Origin: Alphaproteobacteria bacterium
Lineage (GTDB): Bacteria; Pseudomonadota; Alphaproteobacteria; SP197
DNA length: 47,027 nt
Direction of reading: 5' to 3'
Assembly: GCA_009694045.1 (NCBI GenBank)
Contig: SHVY01000023.1
Span: 1-47,027, forward strand
Numbering within the stretch: the first letter of the stretch is position 1; each line of letters begins with the position of its first letter. A program made the translations under genes and the position numbers. Shown piece by piece: positions 38,241 to 45,791 of this stretch. The notes below the pieces were generated by a model. The model was not told the DNA's origin. It did not search any database and was given only the letters and a program-made list of their open reading frames with translations.

Positions 38241-39317
38241 ATGACCATGATTCCCCCCGGCGGCGTCATTGGCATCGTCGGCGGCGGCCAGCTCGGACGC
38301 ATGACCGCCCTTGCCGCCGCCCGCCTCGGCTACCGCTGCCACATCTACTGCCCCGAGCCCGACAGCCCGGCGGCGCAAGTGGCGGCCGCGGCGACCGTCG
38401 CCGCGTACGACGACGCGGGCGCCCTCGCCCGCTTCGCCGCCACCGTGGACGTGGTCACCTTCGAATTCGAGAACCTGCCCCACGCCAGCCTCGAGGCCCT
38501 GGCACGCGCGCGGCCGGTACGCCCCTCGCCCCGCCTGCTCGAACTCTCCCAGGACCGTCGCGCGGAGAAAGCCTTCGTCGCCGGCCTCGGCATCGCCACC
38601 GCGCCGTTCGCCGCGATCGAACGACCGGCCGACCTGGCCCCGGCCCTCGCCCGCATCGGCCTGCCCGCCGTGCTCAAGACCGCCCGGCTCGGCTACGACG
38701 GCAAGGGTCAGGCGCTGCTGCGGGACGGCGACGACGACGCGGCCGCCTGGCGCGGGCTCGGCCAAGTCGCCTGCGTGCTGGAGGGCTTCGTCGACTTCGC
38801 CTGCGAGGTCTCGGTCATCGTCGCCCGCGGCCTCGATGGCACGTTGGCGACCTACGACGTGGTCGAGAACCGCCACGTCCGCCACATCCTGGCGACCACC
38901 CACGCTCCGGCGCAGGTCGCGGCGGCGGTCGCCGACGCGGCCCGCGCGATCGCCCGCCGCCTCGCCGAGGCGGCCGATCTGGTGGGCCTGCTCGCGGTCG
39001 AGATGTTCGTCGGCCGCGATGGGACGGTGCTCGTCAACGAGCTCGCGCCCCGTCCCCACAACTCCGGCCATTGGACCATCGAGGCCTGCCCGACCAGCCA
39101 GTTCGAGCAGCTCGTCCGCGCCGTCGCCGGACTGCCGCTCGGCGACACCACCCGCCGCTGCGACGCGGTCATGACCAACCTGATCGGCGCCGACGTCGAC
39201 GCCTGGCCCACGCTCCTGGCCGAGCCCGGCGCCCATCTCCACCTCTACGGCAAGCGCGAGACCCGCGCCGGCCGCAAGATGGGCCACGTCACCCGGCTTT
39301 CCCCGCGATCGACCTAA
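38241..39317 (+). CDS. purK: N5-carboxyaminoimidazole ribonucleotide synthase
   Basis: 358 aa ATP-grasp enzyme that makes N5-CAIR from AIR, bicarbonate and ATP. N-terminal IGIVGGGQLGRMTALAAARL, VVTFEFENLPHASLEALA, ATP-binding KTARLGYDGKGQALLRDGDD, the catalytic centre VEMFVGRDGTVLVNELAPRP and HNSGHWTIEACPTSQFEQLV. Partner of PurE; the two are a conserved pair. Confidence 0.97.
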   Translation: MTMIPPGGVIGIVGGGQLGRMTALAAARLGYRCHIYCPEPDSPAAQVAAAATVAAYDDAGALARFAATVDVVTFEFENLPHASLEALARARPVRPSPRLLELSQDRRAEKAFVAGLGIATAPFAAIERPADLAPALARIGLPAVLKTARLGYDGKGQALLRDGDDDAAAWRGLGQVACVLEGFVDFACEVSVIVARGLDGTLATYDVVENRHVRHILATTHAPAQVAAAVADAARAIARRLAEAADLVGLLAVEMFVGRDGTVLVNELAPRPHNSGHWTIEACPTSQFEQLVRAVAGLPLGDTTRRCDAVMTNLIGADVDAWPTLLAEPGAHLHLYGKRETRAGRKMGHVTRLSPRST

Positions 39318-39324
39318 TCGGGCC

Positions 39325-39338
39325 TTGACCTAGCTCAA
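39325..39338 (+). promoter_or_regulatory. Putative FNR/CRP-family box upstream of the maturation operon
   Basis: TTGACCTAGCTCAA matches the FNR-type consensus TTGAT-N4-ATCAA at 8 of 10 defined positions, and its flanks extend the palindrome to CCTTGACCTAGCTCAAGG. Its centre (39331.5) lies 50 bp before the ATG of the MoxR-like gene, as expected for a class II (-41.5) activator site with a short leader; TGCTAC (39366-39371) could be the -10. It also forms a 7-bp stem 5 bp after purK and might instead be a weak terminator. Confidence 0.5.
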
Positions 39339-39381
39339 GGCGGCTGGCCCCAACGCCCGCGATCGTGCTACCCAGACGCCC

Positions 39382-40332
39382 ATGACGATCCCCACCTCCA
39401 TCGACGCCACGCGCGCGCTTCTGGCGGAGCGCGGCTACATCGCCGACCGTAGCTTGGCGACCACGCTCTACCTCGCCCTCACCCTCAAGCGGCCCTTGTT
39501 CCTCGAAGGCGAGGCGGGGGTCGGCAAGACCGAACTCGCCAAGGTCGTGGCCGCGGGCCTCGGGCGCAAGCTCCTGCGCCTGCAGTGTTACGAGGGTCTC
39601 GACATCGCCAACGCGGTCTACGAGTGGAACTACCCACGGCAGATGATCGAGATCCGCCTGGCCGAGGCGACCCGCGACGCCGACCGGGCGTCCCTCGCCT
39701 CCGACATCTTCGCCGAGACGTTCCTGATCCGCCGGCCGATCCTGCAGGCCCTGGAGCCGGACCTCGCCGGCCCGCCGGTCCTGTTGATCGACGAGATCGA
39801 CCGCACCGACGAGCCGTTCGAGGCCTATCTGCTCGAGGTCCTGAGCGACTTCCAGGTGACCATCCCGGAGTTGGGGACCATCAAGGCCGCCGAGCCGCCG
39901 ATCGTCTTCGTCACCTCGAACCGCACCCGCGAGATCCACGACGCCCTCAAACGCCGCTGCCTCTACTACTGGATCGACTACCCGGACGCCGAGCGCGAGC
40001 TCGCCATTCTCCGCGCCAAGGTGCCCGGCGCCCCCGAACGCCTGGCCGCCGAGGTCGTGGCCTTCGTCCAGGAACTCCGCCGCCAGGACCTGTTCAAGCT
40101 GCCGGGGATCGCCGAGACCCTGGATTGGGCCACCGCCCTCATCCAGCTCGACAAGGTCGCCCTCGACGCCGCGACCATCAACGACACCCTGGGCGCCCTG
40201 CTCAAGTACCAGGACGACATCGTCAAGCTGCAAGGCTCCGAGGCCGCCTCCCTCCTCACCAAGATCAAGGCCGACCTCGCCTCGTTTCCTCCCCTCCCCT
40301 CGCGGGAGGGGAAGGGGGAGGGGTCCCCATGA
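39382..40332 (+). CDS. MoxR/CoxD-like AAA+ ATPase
   Basis: 316 aa. MoxR-type AAA+ chaperone. Walker A GEAGVGKTE (residues about 41-49), LQCYEGLDIANAVYEWNYPR, Walker B VLLIDEIDRTDEPFEAYLLE, sensor 1 IVFVTSNRTREIHDALKRRC, and the C-terminal lid with QDLFKLPGIAETLDWATALI. Closest in layout to CoxD, the AAA+ protein of aerobic CO dehydrogenase clusters involved in sulfuration of the molybdenum centre. The natural end is probably at KIKADLAS; the last 15 or so residues are encoded by a palindromic repeat. Normally the VWA gene follows directly; here 411 bp separate them. Confidence 0.9.
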   Translation: MTIPTSIDATRALLAERGYIADRSLATTLYLALTLKRPLFLEGEAGVGKTELAKVVAAGLGRKLLRLQCYEGLDIANAVYEWNYPRQMIEIRLAEATRDADRASLASDIFAETFLIRRPILQALEPDLAGPPVLLIDEIDRTDEPFEAYLLEVLSDFQVTIPELGTIKAAEPPIVFVTSNRTREIHDALKRRCLYYWIDYPDAERELAILRAKVPGAPERLAAEVVAFVQELRRQDLFKLPGIAETLDWATALIQLDKVALDAATINDTLGALLKYQDDIVKLQGSEAASLLTKIKADLASFPPLPSREGKGEGSP

Positions 40333-40660
40333 TCGACGCGACCCGCCGCGTGATATCGATCACCACCCCTTCGATGTTCCCGAGAATCTCGTTGTTCCAG
40401 TACCGCGCGACCTGGAACCCTTGGCTCTCCAGTCATGCCGTGCGTCGCTCGTCGCGCCCCTTGTCCGTCGCGTGCTGACCGCCGTCCGCCTCTACGATCA
40501 GCCGCGCCGGCAGGCAGACGAAGTCGCCGATGTACGGTCCGATCGGGTATTGCCGTCGAAACCGAACACCATCGATCCGCTTCATCCGAAGCTGCCGCCA
40601 CAGCAGCTTTTCCGCGTCGGTCGGGTTGTCCCGGAGATGTTGATGCATCAGTTTCCGCAT
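40265..40660 (-). pseudogene. DUF559 (PD-(D/E)XK-like) endonuclease, interrupted by a nonsense codon
   Basis: MRKLMHQHLRDNPTDAEKLL, WRQLRMKRIDGVRFRRQYPI and GPYIGDFVCLPARLIVEADG then GQHATDKGRDERRTA is the typical DUF559 domain (Vsr-like nuclease fold; likely active-site residues Asp of GDFVC and Glu-x-Asp of VEADG). A TGA at 40433-40435 follows RRTA, precisely where the family has Trp (RTxWLESQGF); the frame then continues LESQGFQVARYWNNEILGNI and EGVVIDITRR, so one TGG-to-TGA change broke it. After ITRR the frame runs into the flanking repeat and stops at 40265. It sits on the opposite strand inside the MoxR-VWA operon, with palindromic repeats on both sides. Confidence 0.85.
40286..40324. 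repeat. C/G-rich palindromic repeat inside the 3' end of the MoxR-like gene
   Basis: CCTCCCCTCCCCTCGCGGGA continues with GGGGAAGGGGGAGGGG. It lies wholly within the reading frame and is translated as PPLPSREGKGEGSP at the C-terminus of the ATPase. On the other strand it lies just after the remains of the DUF559 gene. Same family as the copies at 24.4, 34.8 and 40.7 kb. Confidence 0.75.
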
Positions 40661-40672
40661 GCCCGATGTTAC

Positions 40673-40742
40673 CCCTCCCCTTGCGGGAGGGGACGTTTCC
40701 ATTTCACCCCCTCCCCTTGCGGGAGGGGGTAGGGGGAGGGGC
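40673..40742. repeat. Two C/G-rich palindromic repeats before the VWA gene
   Basis: Copies at 40673-40694 (CCCCTCCCCTTGCGGGAGGG, then GA) and 40709-40742 (CCCCCTCCCCTTGCGGGAGG and then GGGTAGGGGGAGGGG), separated by 14 bp. The last copy ends 1 bp before the ATG of the VWA gene and provides the only purine-rich ribosome-binding-like sequence (GGGGGAGGGG). Confidence 0.75.
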
Positions 40743-40743
40743 G

Positions 40744-41985
40744 ATGCCGACCACTGAACCCGGCGACCACGCACTCCCCGCCGGCCGGCTGGCCGACAAC
40801 ATCATGCACTTCGCGCGGACCTTGCGCGCGGCGGGGCTGCCCCTGGGGCCGGGGCGGGTGATCGAGGCGATCCGCGCGGTCGAGGCCGCCGGGGTCGCGC
40901 GCCGCGACGACTTCTACTGGGCCCTGCACGCGGTCTTCGTGAACCGCCGCGAACAGCGCGAGCTGTTCGACCAGGCGTTCCATGTCTTCTGGCGCGATCC
41001 CCAGCTTCTCGAGCGCATGCTGGCCCTGCTGCTGCCCTCGGTGAAGACCCAGGTCGAGAGCGATCGCTCCGCCATCTCGCGCCGGATGCGCGAGGCGCTG
41101 GCCGCCGGCCGCCGCCCCGGCCAGGGCGAGGGCGAGCGTCCGCCCGAGGATCGGGTCGAGCTCGACGCCGCCATGAGCTTCTCCGAACGCGAGGTCCTGC
41201 GCGCCAAGGATTTCGACGAGATGTCGGTGGCGGAGCTGAAGGCCGCCCGCGCCCTGATCGCCCGCCTCCACCTGCCGCTGGCCACCGTCCCCACCCGCCG
41301 GTTCCGATCCACCCGCGCCGGCTCGCGGATCGATTTGCGCGCCACCTTGCGCGCCGCCCTGCGCGGCGGCAGCGACGTCATCCCCTTGCGCTTCCGCCGC
41401 CGCCGCGACCGCCCGCCGGCCATCGTCCTCATCTGCGACATCTCCGGCTCCATGGCCCGCTACGCCGAAATGCTGATCCACTTCGCCCACGCCCTCACCT
41501 CCGACCGGGACCGGGTCCATACTTTCCTGTTCGGCACCCGGCTCACCAACGTCACGCGATACTTGCGCGCGCGCGACGTCGACGTGGCGTTGCGCAAGGT
41601 CGCCCAATCGGTCGAGGACTGGTCCGGTGGCACCCGCATCGGCGCCTGCCTGCACGCCTTCAACCGCCGCTGGTCCCGGCGCGTCCTGGCCCAGGGCGCG
41701 ATCGTCCTGCTGGTGAGCGATGGCCTCGACCGCGATCCCGACCACGCCCTGGCCGCCGAGGCCGAGCGCCTGCACAAGTCCTGCCGCCGGCTGATCTGGC
41801 TCAACCCGCTCCTGCGCTACGACGGGTTCGAGCCGAAATCCTGGGGCATCCGGGCGATTCTGCCGCATGTGGACGAGTTCCGCCCGGCGCACAATATCCA
41901 AAGCCTGGCCGATCTGGCCGCGGCCCTGGGCCGCGCGGACCGCGGCCGCAACGAGGAGCTCCGGCGATGGGCGATGGCAAGCTGA
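40744..41985 (+). CDS. CoxE-like VWA domain protein
   Basis: 413 aa. N-terminal helical region (ADNIMHFARTLRAAGLPLGP, FYWALHAVFVNRREQRELFD, FHVFWRDPQLLERMLALLLP), then a von Willebrand A domain with the MIDAS site VLICDISGSMARYAEMLIHF (DxSxS, residues about 228-232), and GGTRIGACLHAFNRRW and LVSDGLDRDPDHAL as further MIDAS residues. This is the CoxE family, partner of the MoxR ATPase in molybdenum hydroxylase maturation. Overlaps the following xdhC-like gene by 19 bp. A start at 40744 puts the ATG directly after a repeat. Confidence 0.9.
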   Translation: MPTTEPGDHALPAGRLADNIMHFARTLRAAGLPLGPGRVIEAIRAVEAAGVARRDDFYWALHAVFVNRREQRELFDQAFHVFWRDPQLLERMLALLLPSVKTQVESDRSAISRRMREALAAGRRPGQGEGERPPEDRVELDAAMSFSEREVLRAKDFDEMSVAELKAARALIARLHLPLATVPTRRFRSTRAGSRIDLRATLRAALRGGSDVIPLRFRRRRDRPPAIVLICDISGSMARYAEMLIHFAHALTSDRDRVHTFLFGTRLTNVTRYLRARDVDVALRKVAQSVEDWSGGTRIGACLHAFNRRWSRRVLAQGAIVLLVSDGLDRDPDHALAAEAERLHKSCRRLIWLNPLLRYDGFEPKSWGIRAILPHVDEFRPAHNIQSLADLAAALGRADRGRNEELRRWAMAS

Positions 41986-42302
41986 ACCCGACCGACGATC
42001 CGCTCGATCTCGCCGCCCGCTGGCGGGCCGCGGGGCGCGGCGTGGCGCTCGCCACCGTCGTCAGCACCTGGGGCTCCAGCCCCCGCCCCGTGGGCAGCCA
42101 GCTCGTCGCCGACACCTCCGGCACGTTCGCCGGTTCGGTCTCCGGCGGCTGTATCGAGGGCGCCGTGATCCGCGAGGCCCAGGCCGCCATCGCCGACGGC
42201 AAACCGCGCCTCCTGGAGTTCGGCGTCAGCAACGAGCAGGCGTGGGAGGTCGGCCTCGCCTGCGGCGGCCGGGTCCAGGTCTACGTCGAGCGGCTAGGAT
42301 GA
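41967..42302 (+). CDS. XdhC/CoxI-family protein, N-terminal domain only
   Basis: 111 aa. DPLDLAARWRAAGRGVALAT, VVSTWGSSPRPVGSQLVADT, SGTFAGSVSGGCIEGAVIRE, FGVSNEQAWEVGLACGGRVQ: the XdhC_CoxI domain, with the two conserved Cys in GGCIEG and LACGG. XdhC binds molybdenum cofactor, protects it during sulfuration and inserts it into xanthine-dehydrogenase-type enzymes. In XdhC the domain is fused to a Rossmann domain; here that domain is a separate gene that overlaps by 4 bp. Confidence 0.92.
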   Translation: MGDGKLNPTDDPLDLAARWRAAGRGVALATVVSTWGSSPRPVGSQLVADTSGTFAGSVSGGCIEGAVIREAQAAIADGKPRLLEFGVSNEQAWEVGLACGGRVQVYVERLG

Positions 42303-42970
42303 AGGCCGCGATTCTCGAACGCCTCCTGGCCTTGCGCGCCGCGACCCGCGCCTGTGCCCTGGAGACGATCCTGGCCACCGGCGCGCAGACCCTGTTCGTC
42401 GCCGACGACGCAGCCCTTCCCGCGCATATCGCCGCCGCCCTCGCCGCCGACCGCTCGGCGCTGGCCGCCGACGGCCGCGTCTTCGTCCATGTCTTCTCGC
42501 CGCCCTTGCGTCTGATCGTCGTCGGCGCCGTGCACATTGCCCAACCGCTGGTCGCCATGGCATCGCTCGCCGCGTTCGCGGTGACCCTGGTCGATCCGCG
42601 CCGCGCCTTCGCCGAGGGCGATCATCGCTTCGCGGTGACCGTCTCGACCGATTGGCCCGACGAGGCGCTGGAAGCGCTCGCACCCGATGCGCGCACCGCC
42701 GTCGTCACCCTGACCCACGATCCCAAGCTGGACGATCCGGCCTTGGTCGTCGCCCTGCGCTCGCGGGCGTTCTACATCGGCGCGCTCGGCAGCCGGCGAA
42801 CCCATGCCGCCCGGTTGGCGCGCCTCGCCGACCTCGGCTTCGGTGAAACCGACTTCGCCCGCATCCACGGCCCCGTTGGGCTCGACATCGGCGCCCTCTC
42901 GCCATCCGAGATCGCCGTCTCCATCCTCGCCCAGATCATCGCCGCCCGCCGCGCCGAGCCCCCCGCATGA
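42299..42970 (+). CDS. XdhC-family protein, Rossmann-fold domain
   Basis: 223 aa. N-terminal residues 1-75 include CALETILATGAQTLFVADDA. Then the Rossmann domain typical of XdhC C-termini: LRLIVVGAVHIAQPLVAMAS (family consensus has GAGHVG or GAVHIA), FAVTLVDPRRAFA, VVTLTHDPKLDDPAL, FYIGALGSRRTHAARLARLA, IHGPVGLDIGALSPSEIAVS. Proposed to bind nucleotide or cofactor. Start ATG overlaps the previous stop (ATGA), and its own TGA overlaps the next ATG. With the preceding gene it makes a split XdhC. Confidence 0.92.
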   Translation: MKAAILERLLALRAATRACALETILATGAQTLFVADDAALPAHIAAALAADRSALAADGRVFVHVFSPPLRLIVVGAVHIAQPLVAMASLAAFAVTLVDPRRAFAEGDHRFAVTVSTDWPDEALEALAPDARTAVVTLTHDPKLDDPALVVALRSRAFYIGALGSRRTHAARLARLADLGFGETDFARIHGPVGLDIGALSPSEIAVSILAQIIAARRAEPPA

Positions 42971-44583
42971 AGTTCGGCTCCGTCCCACTTGCCGAGGCGG
43001 AAGGCGCGATCCTCGCCCACGGCGTCCGCGTGCAGGGCCGCATGCTGAAGAAGGGTCACGTGCTGACCGCCGCCGACCTCGCGGCGATCGCCGCCACGGG
43101 CCAGACCGGCGTCGTCGTCGCCCGCATCGGCCCCGACGACGCGCACGAGGACGCCGCCGCGCAGGTCCTGGCCGATGCCCTGGTCGGCCCGGGCATCACC
43201 CTGGGCAAGGCGTTCACCGGCCGCGTCAACCTGTTCGCCGCGGCGTCCGGCGTGCTGGTCGTCGACCGCGAACGGCTCGATCGCATCAACCTCGCCGACG
43301 AGGCGATCACCCTCGCCTCGCTCGCGCCGTTTGCCCGCGTCGAGGTGGGCACCATGGTCGCGACCGTGAAGATCATTCCCTTCGCGGCACCCCGCGTCGC
43401 GCTCGCCGCCTGCGTCGCCCTGGCGACCGAATCGCGGCCGCTGCTGCGGGTCGCCCCCTTTGTGGCCCGGGACGCTGGGCTGATCCTCACCCGCCTGCCC
43501 GGCACCAAGGAGAAGGTGCTGGACGGCACCCGCGCCGCCACCCTGGCCCGGCTCTCCAGCCTGGGCTGTCGGCTCGCCGACGAGATCCGCTGCGACCACG
43601 ACGCGGGCGCCCTCGCCGCCGCGATCCGCGATCTGTCCGCCCGTGGCTGCCGCCTCATCCTGGTCTACGGCGCCTCGGCGATTACCGATCGGCGCGACGT
43701 GATCCCGGCGGCGGTGACCGCGGCCGGCGGTACCGTCCTCCACCTCGGCATGCCGGTCGATCCGGGCAACCTCCTCCTGCTCGCGACGCTCGGGGACGTG
43801 CCGGTCCTCGGCCTGCCTGGCTGCGCCCGCTCGCTCAAGCTCAACGGCTTCGACTGGGTGCTGGAACGCCTAGTCGCCGACGTGCCGGTGTCGCCCCGCG
43901 ACATCATGCTGATGGGCGCGGGCGGCCTCCTGATGGAGATCCCCTCGCGCCCCCTGCCGCGTGCCGAGGCCTCGCCCGCTGCGCCGCCGGCGCAGCCGCG
44001 CATTGCCGCCGTCGTCCTCGCCGCCGGCCAGTCGCGCCGCATGGGCGCGACCAACAAGCTGCTCGCCATGGTCGCTGGCCGGCCCATGGTGGCGCACGCG
44101 GTCGCCGCGGCCCTTGCCTCCAACGCGCGGCCGGTCATCGTCGTCACCGGCCACGAGGCGAGCGAAGTCCGCGCCGCCCTCGCGGGCCAGCCCGTCACCT
44201 TCGCAGACAACCCGGATTACGCCGCCGGCCTAAGCACCTCGCTGATCCGCGGCCTCGACGCCGTGCCGGCGAGCTGCGACGGCGCCGTCGTCTGCCTGGG
44301 CGACATGCCGCGGGTGAGTGGCGCGCTGCTCGACCGCCTGATCGCCGCCTTCGACCCGCTGGCGGGCCGGGCGATCGCCGTCGCCACCCACCGGGCCAAG
44401 CGCGGCAACCCGGTCCTGCTCGCCCGCCGCTTCTTCCCCGAGGTCCGCCGCATCGGCGGCGACGTCGGCGCCCGCCACCTGATCGGCGAGCACGAGGACC
44501 TGGTGGTCGAGGTGGAGAGCGACGACGCGGGCGTCCTCCTCGACATCGACACGCCCGAGGCCTTGGCCAGGACCGCACGGTGA
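42967..44583 (+). CDS. Molybdopterin-binding (MoeA/MogA-like) and MobA-like nucleotidyltransferase fusion
   Basis: 538 aa. Residues 1-340 are a MoeA/MogA-like molybdopterin-binding region: AEGAILAHGVRVQGRMLKKG, KIIPFAAPRVALAACVALAT, LILVYGASAITDRRDVIPAA, DVPVLGLPGCARSLKLNGFD. Residues about 350-538 are a NTP transferase of MobA/MocA type: AAVVLAAGQSRRMGATNKLL (P-loop-like LAAGxSRRMG), MVAHAVAAALASNARPVIVV, VVCLGDMPRVSGALLDRLIA with catalytic Asp, and GNPVLLARRFFPEVRRIGGD. This combination suggests production of molybdopterin cytosine dinucleotide, the form used by xanthine-dehydrogenase and CO-dehydrogenase families. Overlaps by 4 bp on both sides. Confidence 0.9.
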   Translation: MKFGSVPLAEAEGAILAHGVRVQGRMLKKGHVLTAADLAAIAATGQTGVVVARIGPDDAHEDAAAQVLADALVGPGITLGKAFTGRVNLFAAASGVLVVDRERLDRINLADEAITLASLAPFARVEVGTMVATVKIIPFAAPRVALAACVALATESRPLLRVAPFVARDAGLILTRLPGTKEKVLDGTRAATLARLSSLGCRLADEIRCDHDAGALAAAIRDLSARGCRLILVYGASAITDRRDVIPAAVTAAGGTVLHLGMPVDPGNLLLLATLGDVPVLGLPGCARSLKLNGFDWVLERLVADVPVSPRDIMLMGAGGLLMEIPSRPLPRAEASPAAPPAQPRIAAVVLAAGQSRRMGATNKLLAMVAGRPMVAHAVAAALASNARPVIVVTGHEASEVRAALAGQPVTFADNPDYAAGLSTSLIRGLDAVPASCDGAVVCLGDMPRVSGALLDRLIAAFDPLAGRAIAVATHRAKRGNPVLLARRFFPEVRRIGGDVGARHLIGEHEDLVVEVESDDAGVLLDIDTPEALARTAR

Positions 44584-45791
44584 GCGGGTTCGACGTCGCC
44601 GCCCTGCGCCGCGAGTTTCCGATCCTGGTGCCCGGGCTGCACTACCTCGACAACGCGGCGACCGCGCAGACCCCGCGGGCCGTGCTCGACGCGCTAATCG
44701 CGCACGAGACCACCCATCGCGCCAACGTGCTGCGCGGCGTCTACCGCCTCGCCGAAGAGGCGACCGCCGCCTACCACGCCGCCCGGGTCGAGCTCGCGGG
44801 CTACGTCAACGCGCGCGACCCGAATGAAGTCGTGTTCACCTCCGGCACCACCGGCGCGATCAACCTGGTCGCCCATGGCTTCGGCGCCGCGCTGAAGCCC
44901 GGCGACGAGATCGTGATTTCGGTGCTGGAGCATCACAGCAACATCGTCCCCTGGCAGCTCCTGCGCGACCGCGCGGGCGTCGTCCTCAAGGCCCTGCCGG
45001 TGACGCTCGACGGCCGCATCGAGCTCGCCGAACTTCCCAGGCTGATCGGCCCCCGCACCCGGCTGGTCGCCGTCACCCATGCCTCGAACGTGACGGGCGC
45101 CGTGACCGACGTCGCCACGGTTGTCGCCGCCGCCCGCAGCGTCGGCGCACCGGTCCTGCTCGACGGCGCGCAGATGGCGCCCCACGGCCCGCTCGACGTG
45201 CAGGCCCTCGGCGTCGATTTCTATGCCTTCTCCGGCCACAAGATGTTCGCGCCCAACGGCGTCGGCGTGCTGTGGGGCCGGGCCGAGGTTCTCGCCGCCA
45301 TGGCGCCCTTCCAGGGTGGCGGCGAGATGATCCGGCGGGTCACGCTCGCGCGCACCGAATACGCCGACCCGCCCCACCGCTTCGAGGCCGGCACCCCGCC
45401 GATTGCGCAAGCGGTGGCCCTCGCCGCCGCCGCCCGCTGGGTTCGGGGGCTGCCGGCCGAGGCGGTCCACGCCCACCTGCGGCGACTGACCGAGCGCCTG
45501 CTCGACGGCCTGGCCGCGCGCGGCCGCGTCCGCGTGATCGGCCCGACGGGATTGCAGGGACGCCTGGCCACGGTCTCGTTCGCCGTGGCGCGCGTGCATC
45601 CCCATGATGTCTGCCAGATTCTCGATGCCCGCGGCGTCGCCTTGCGTGGCGGGCACCACTGCGCCCAGCCCCTGATGGACGCCCTCGACCTCGCCGGCAC
45701 GGCCCGCGCGAGCCTCGCCCCCTACAACGACGACGGCGACATCGACGCGTTCTTCGCCGGCCTCGACGACGTGCTGCGGCGGTTTCCGTGA
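44580..45791 (+). CDS. SufS-type cysteine desulfurase
   Basis: 403 aa PLP enzyme (fold type I) starting at GTG 44580, overlapping the previous stop. LHYLDNAATAQTPRAVLDAL, VVFTSGTTGAINLVAHGFGA, SVLEHHSNIVPWQLLRDRAG, DGAQMAPHGPLDVQALGVDF, FSGHKMFAPNGVGVLWGRAE with the PLP Lys in SGHK, and RGGHHCAQPLMDALDLAGTA with the active-site Cys. Releases sulfane sulfur from cysteine. It is in the same transcript as the scaffold-like protein and the XdhC pair, so I infer a dedicated sulfur donor for the molybdenum cofactor, though a general Fe-S role is not excluded. Confidence 0.92.
   Translation: MSGFDVAALRREFPILVPGLHYLDNAATAQTPRAVLDALIAHETTHRANVLRGVYRLAEEATAAYHAARVELAGYVNARDPNEVVFTSGTTGAINLVAHGFGAALKPGDEIVISVLEHHSNIVPWQLLRDRAGVVLKALPVTLDGRIELAELPRLIGPRTRLVAVTHASNVTGAVTDVATVVAAARSVGAPVLLDGAQMAPHGPLDVQALGVDFYAFSGHKMFAPNGVGVLWGRAEVLAAMAPFQGGGEMIRRVTLARTEYADPPHRFEAGTPPIAQAVALAAAARWVRGLPAEAVHAHLRRLTERLLDGLAARGRVRVIGPTGLQGRLATVSFAVARVHPHDVCQILDARGVALRGGHHCAQPLMDALDLAGTARASLAPYNDDGDIDAFFAGLDDVLRRFP

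Noticed and set aside
40433-40435. TGA read as tryptophan or selenocysteine in the DUF559 gene
   Set aside because: TGA is used as a normal stop by many genes in the window, and no selenocysteine context is seen; a point mutation of TGG explains it.
42804-45791. 995-codon plus-strand ORF ending with the cysteine desulfurase
   Set aside because: The first 590 codons are an alternative frame of the MoeA-MobA-like gene; the desulfurase begins at GTG 44580.
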